Made by a program: the position numbers and the translations under genes. A stretch of 64,000 nt of DNA, taken from NCBI RefSeq assembly GCF_003635115.1, contig NZ_RBXJ01000001.1, forward strand, positions 1,302,001-1,366,000, written 5' to 3'. A model generated the notes under the pieces. That model saw only the letters and a list, made by a program, of their open reading frames with translations. It was not told where the DNA came from and did no database searches. Below, one piece after another: positions 61,644 through 64,000 of the stretch (position 1 is its first letter; the number at the start of each line of letters is the position of its first letter). The DNA is from Microbacterium sp. AG1240. GTDB lineage: Bacteria; Actinomycetota; Actinomycetes; Actinomycetales; Microbacteriaceae.

Positions 61644-64000
61644 CTATTCGGCGTCGCGCTCCTGCACCGACAGTGCGCGCTCGACGCCGGCGAGGTTCTC
61701 GTTCACGAGACGACGCAGCGCTGCGGGCGCCGAGGCGTTCTCGGCCAGCCACGCGCGCGTCGCGTCGCGCAGCGCGGTGTCGGCGAGAGCCGCCGGGTAG
61801 AGCCCGACGATGAGGTACTGCGCGATCTGGTAGCTGCGCGAGTTCCAGATCGGCAGCAGCATGTCGAAGTACCGCGTGACGAAGTCACGCAGCACGCTCA
61901 CGCCGGCGGGGTGTACGAGTCCGGCTGCCGCCGCGCGCACGATCGTGTTCGGAGCGTCGTCCTTGACCACGAGGGAGTCCCACGCGGCCAGCTTCGCCTC
62001 GGCCGTCGGGAGCGCGGCCTTCGCCTGCGCCGCGAACTCGCCGCCCTTCGCCGTGTTGTCGGCGGCGAGGGCGTCGTCGATGTCTTTCGCTGAAACGGCA
62101 CCGCCGGCGGCGAGCGAGACCAGCAGCTGCCACGACAGGTCGGTGTCGACGGTGAGACCGTCGAGCGTCGTGTCGCCGTCTCGGAGCGCGCGCACCTGGG
62201 CCCACTGCGCGTCGGTGGCGGCGGCGGACGCGAAGGCGGTGACGAACTGCAGCTGACTGTCGCTCTCGGGCGCGGCGGCACGTGCCAGCTCCCACATCGC
62301 GTCAGCCACCTTGGCCCGGGTCTCGTCGCGCTTGTGCGGGGCGACGTACGCGTTCGCCGCGAGCTGCAGCTGGGCGAGCGTCGTGCGCACGGTCGTCGAC
62401 TCGGTCTCGGAGCCGATGTTGCGCAGCACGAGGTCGACGTAGTCGGTCGCGGATGCTTCGGCGTCGCGCGTCTGGTCCCAGGCGGCCCCCCAGACGATGG
62501 AGCGGGCCAGCGGGTCGCTGATGTCCTTCAGGTGCGCGATCGCCGTGGCCAGCGACCGCTCGTCGAGACGGATCTTCGCGTACGCGAGGTCTTCGTCGTT
62601 GAGGAGCACGAGGTCGGGGCGCCGGACGCCGACGAGCTCGGGCACGTCCGTGCGGTCGCCGTCGACGTCGAGCTCGATGCGGTGCACGCGCTGGAGCGAC
62701 CCGCCCTTCAGCGAGTAGAAGCCGACCGCGAGGCGGTGCGGGCGGATGGTGGGGTAGTCGGCCGGGGCCGTCTGCACGATGGCGAAACGCGAGAGCGTGC
62801 CGTCGGTCGACTCCTCCAGCAGAGGGGAGAGCGTATTCACGCCGGCGGTCTCGAGCCATTTGCGCGACCACGCGCCGAGCTCCCGGCCGCTCGTGGCCTC
62901 GAGCTCGGTCAGCAGGTCGCCGAGCTCGGTGTTCGACCACTCGTGCTTGGCGAAGTAGGCGGCGACGCCGGCGAAGAACTGCTCGATTCCGACCCACGCC
63001 GCCAGCTGCTTCAGGACGGAACCGCCCTTGGCATAGGTGATGCCGTCGAAGTTGACCTGCACGTCCTCGAGGTCGTTGATCTCCGCGACGACGGGGTGGG
63101 TGGAGGGGAGCTGGTCCTGGCGGTACGCCCAGGTCTTCTCCATGGCGTTGAAGGTCGTCCACGCCTCGGTCCACTCCGTGGCCTCGGCCGTCGCGATCGT
63201 CGAGGCCCACTCGGCGAACGACTCGTTCAGCCAGAGGTCGTTCCACCACTTCATCGTGACCAGGTCGCCGAACCACATGTGGGCCAGCTCGTGGAGGATC
63301 GTGACGACGCGGCGTTCCTTCACCGCATCCGTCACCTTGCTGCGGAACACGTAGGTCTCGGTGAACGTGACGGCGCCGGCGTTCTCCATCGCTCCGGCGT
63401 TGAACTCCGGGACGAACAGCTGGTCGTACTTCGCGAAGGGGTAGGGGTAGTCGAACTTCTCCTCGTAGTACGCGAAACCCTGCCGGGTCTTCTCGAAGAC
63501 GTAGTCGGCGTCGAGGTGCTCCCAGAGGCTCTTGCGCGCGAACACGCCGAGGGGGATCACGCGGCCGGAGGCGCTCGTGAGCTCGGAGAACGTCGACTCG
63601 TAGGGGCCCGCGATCAGGGCCGTGATGTACGAGGAGATACGCGGGGTCGGCTCGAACGTCCACGTCGCGACGCCGGTGCTCTCGGCCCCGGGGCCTGCCG
63701 AAGCGACGGGCTCGGGGGAGGGCGAGTTCGACACGACGACCCAGGTCTCGGGGGCCGTGATCGTGAACTGGAACGTCGCCTTGAGGTCGGGCTGCTCGAA
63801 TACCGCGAACACGCGGCGAGAGTCGGGAACCTCGAACTGCGTATAGAGGTACACCTCGCCATCGACCGGGTCCACGAAACGGTGCAGGCCCTCGCCGGTG
63901 TTGGTGTAGCTGCAGTCGGCCACGACGACGAGTTCGTTCCGGGCCTCGAGGCCGCTCAGGGCGATACGCGAGTCGGAGTGGGCCGACACCGGCACGTCGC
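61644..64000 (-). CDS. pepN: Aminopeptidase N (N-terminus beyond the window)
   Basis: An M1-family zinc aminopeptidase; about 785 residues are visible and the frame is still open at the last base, so an N-terminal part of perhaps 60-80 residues is missing. The exopeptidase motif GAMEN and the zinc motif HELAHMWFGDLVTMKWWNDLWLNE are intact, followed by the catalytic tyrosine region (FDGITYAKGGSVLKQL). The C-terminal ERAP1-like helical domain (about 430-783) is complete. It ends in a strong terminator before mscS. Confidence 0.96.
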   Translation of the reverse strand, partial: DVPVSAHSDSRIALSGLEARNELVVVADCSYTNTGEGLHRFVDPVDGEVYLYTQFEVPDSRRVFAVFEQPDLKATFQFTITAPETWVVVSNSPSPEPVASAGPGAESTGVATWTFEPTPRISSYITALIAGPYESTFSELTSASGRVIPLGVFARKSLWEHLDADYVFEKTRQGFAYYEEKFDYPYPFAKYDQLFVPEFNAGAMENAGAVTFTETYVFRSKVTDAVKERRVVTILHELAHMWFGDLVTMKWWNDLWLNESFAEWASTIATAEATEWTEAWTTFNAMEKTWAYRQDQLPSTHPVVAEINDLEDVQVNFDGITYAKGGSVLKQLAAWVGIEQFFAGVAAYFAKHEWSNTELGDLLTELEATSGRELGAWSRKWLETAGVNTLSPLLEESTDGTLSRFAIVQTAPADYPTIRPHRLAVGFYSLKGGSLQRVHRIELDVDGDRTDVPELVGVRRPDLVLLNDEDLAYAKIRLDERSLATAIAHLKDISDPLARSIVWGAAWDQTRDAEASATDYVDLVLRNIGSETESTTVRTTLAQLQLAANAYVAPHKRDETRAKVADAMWELARAAAPESDSQLQFVTAFASAAATDAQWAQVRALRDGDTTLDGLTVDTDLSWQLLVSLAAGGAVSAKDIDDALAADNTAKGGEFAAQAKAALPTAEAKLAAWDSLVVKDDAPNTIVRAAAAGLVHPAGVSVLRDFVTRYFDMLLPIWNSRSYQIAQYLIVGLYPAALADTALRDATRAWLAENASAPAALRRLVNENLAGVERALSVQERDAE

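Noticed and set aside
61579..61752. N-terminal extension of the MscS protein
   Set aside because: It would cross the -10 at 61586-61591 and the pepN terminator and adds Arg-rich sequence unlike the family.

Overview
The window is a stretch of core chromosome from a high-GC Gram-positive bacterium, most likely an actinobacterium of the Microbacteriaceae and probably Microbacterium or a close relative. The evidence is the strongly GC-biased third codon position throughout, the frequent GTG and TTG starts, the gene order rpsP-khpA-rimM-trmD ... rplS-lepB-rnhB-DUF2469-yraN-comM-dprA-xerC ... rpsB-tsf-pyrH-frr-cdsA, the family-specific DUFs (2004, 2017, 2469, 3060), a GlgE maltosyltransferase, GatCAB and a ClpS cluster. 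I see no insertion sequence, prophage, CRISPR array or compositional island. Genes are packed, often with 4-base stop/start overlaps.

Layout. 1-4.4 kb: tail of a DUF2004 gene, lipoate synthesis (lipB-lipA, minus strand), a divergent TetR regulator fused to a glyoxalase-like domain, and an ECF sigma factor with a membrane partner. 4.4-11.4 kb: ffh, a YbdK-type ligase, the rpsP-khpA-rimM-trmD operon, map, a membrane protein and rplS. 11.5-18.6 kb: lepB, rnhB, DUF2469, yraN, comM, dprA, xerC, a DUF3060 lipoprotein and an M23-like protein. 18.7-24 kb: rpsB-tsf, pyrH, frr, cdsA and an unusual protein with four DivIVA-like repeats. 24-30 kb: a transglycosylase-like protein, small hypotheticals, an AI-2E-type permease, a membrane/lipoprotein chimera and a thioredoxin-TPR protein.

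30-36 kb: glycogen and alpha-glucan operon glgX-glgE-glgB (minus). 36-47.6 kb: cysteine desulfurase and mnmA (tRNA 2-thiolation), ligA with lineage-type insertions, a fatty-acyl-CoA ligase divergent from gatCAB, and dinB. 47.6-51 kb: small genes, then on the minus strand tRNA-His abutting a metallopeptidase-clpS-DUF2017 cluster, then orn and tRNA-Arg. 51-64 kb: a yczE/yczR (MocR) divergent pair, a second-type ssb, ettA, two thioesterases facing each other, a KstD-like flavoprotein, a truncated haemoglobin, a MscS channel and the 5'-truncated end of pepN.

The most striking non-coding pattern is that many genes start with the initiation codon 6 or 7 bases after a TANNNT-like -10 hexamer, as expected of leaderless mRNAs. 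Only operon-internal genes and a minority of first genes carry a well-spaced Shine-Dalgarno. The ribosomal-protein transcripts are the exception: rpsP, rplS and rpsB have long leaders with inverted repeats at or just after the -10 box, and a terminator-like hairpin separates rpsB from tsf. A second notable junction is the tRNA-His gene, whose encoded CCA end is directly followed by the ATG of the metallopeptidase gene, so tRNA maturation could itself create a leaderless mRNA.
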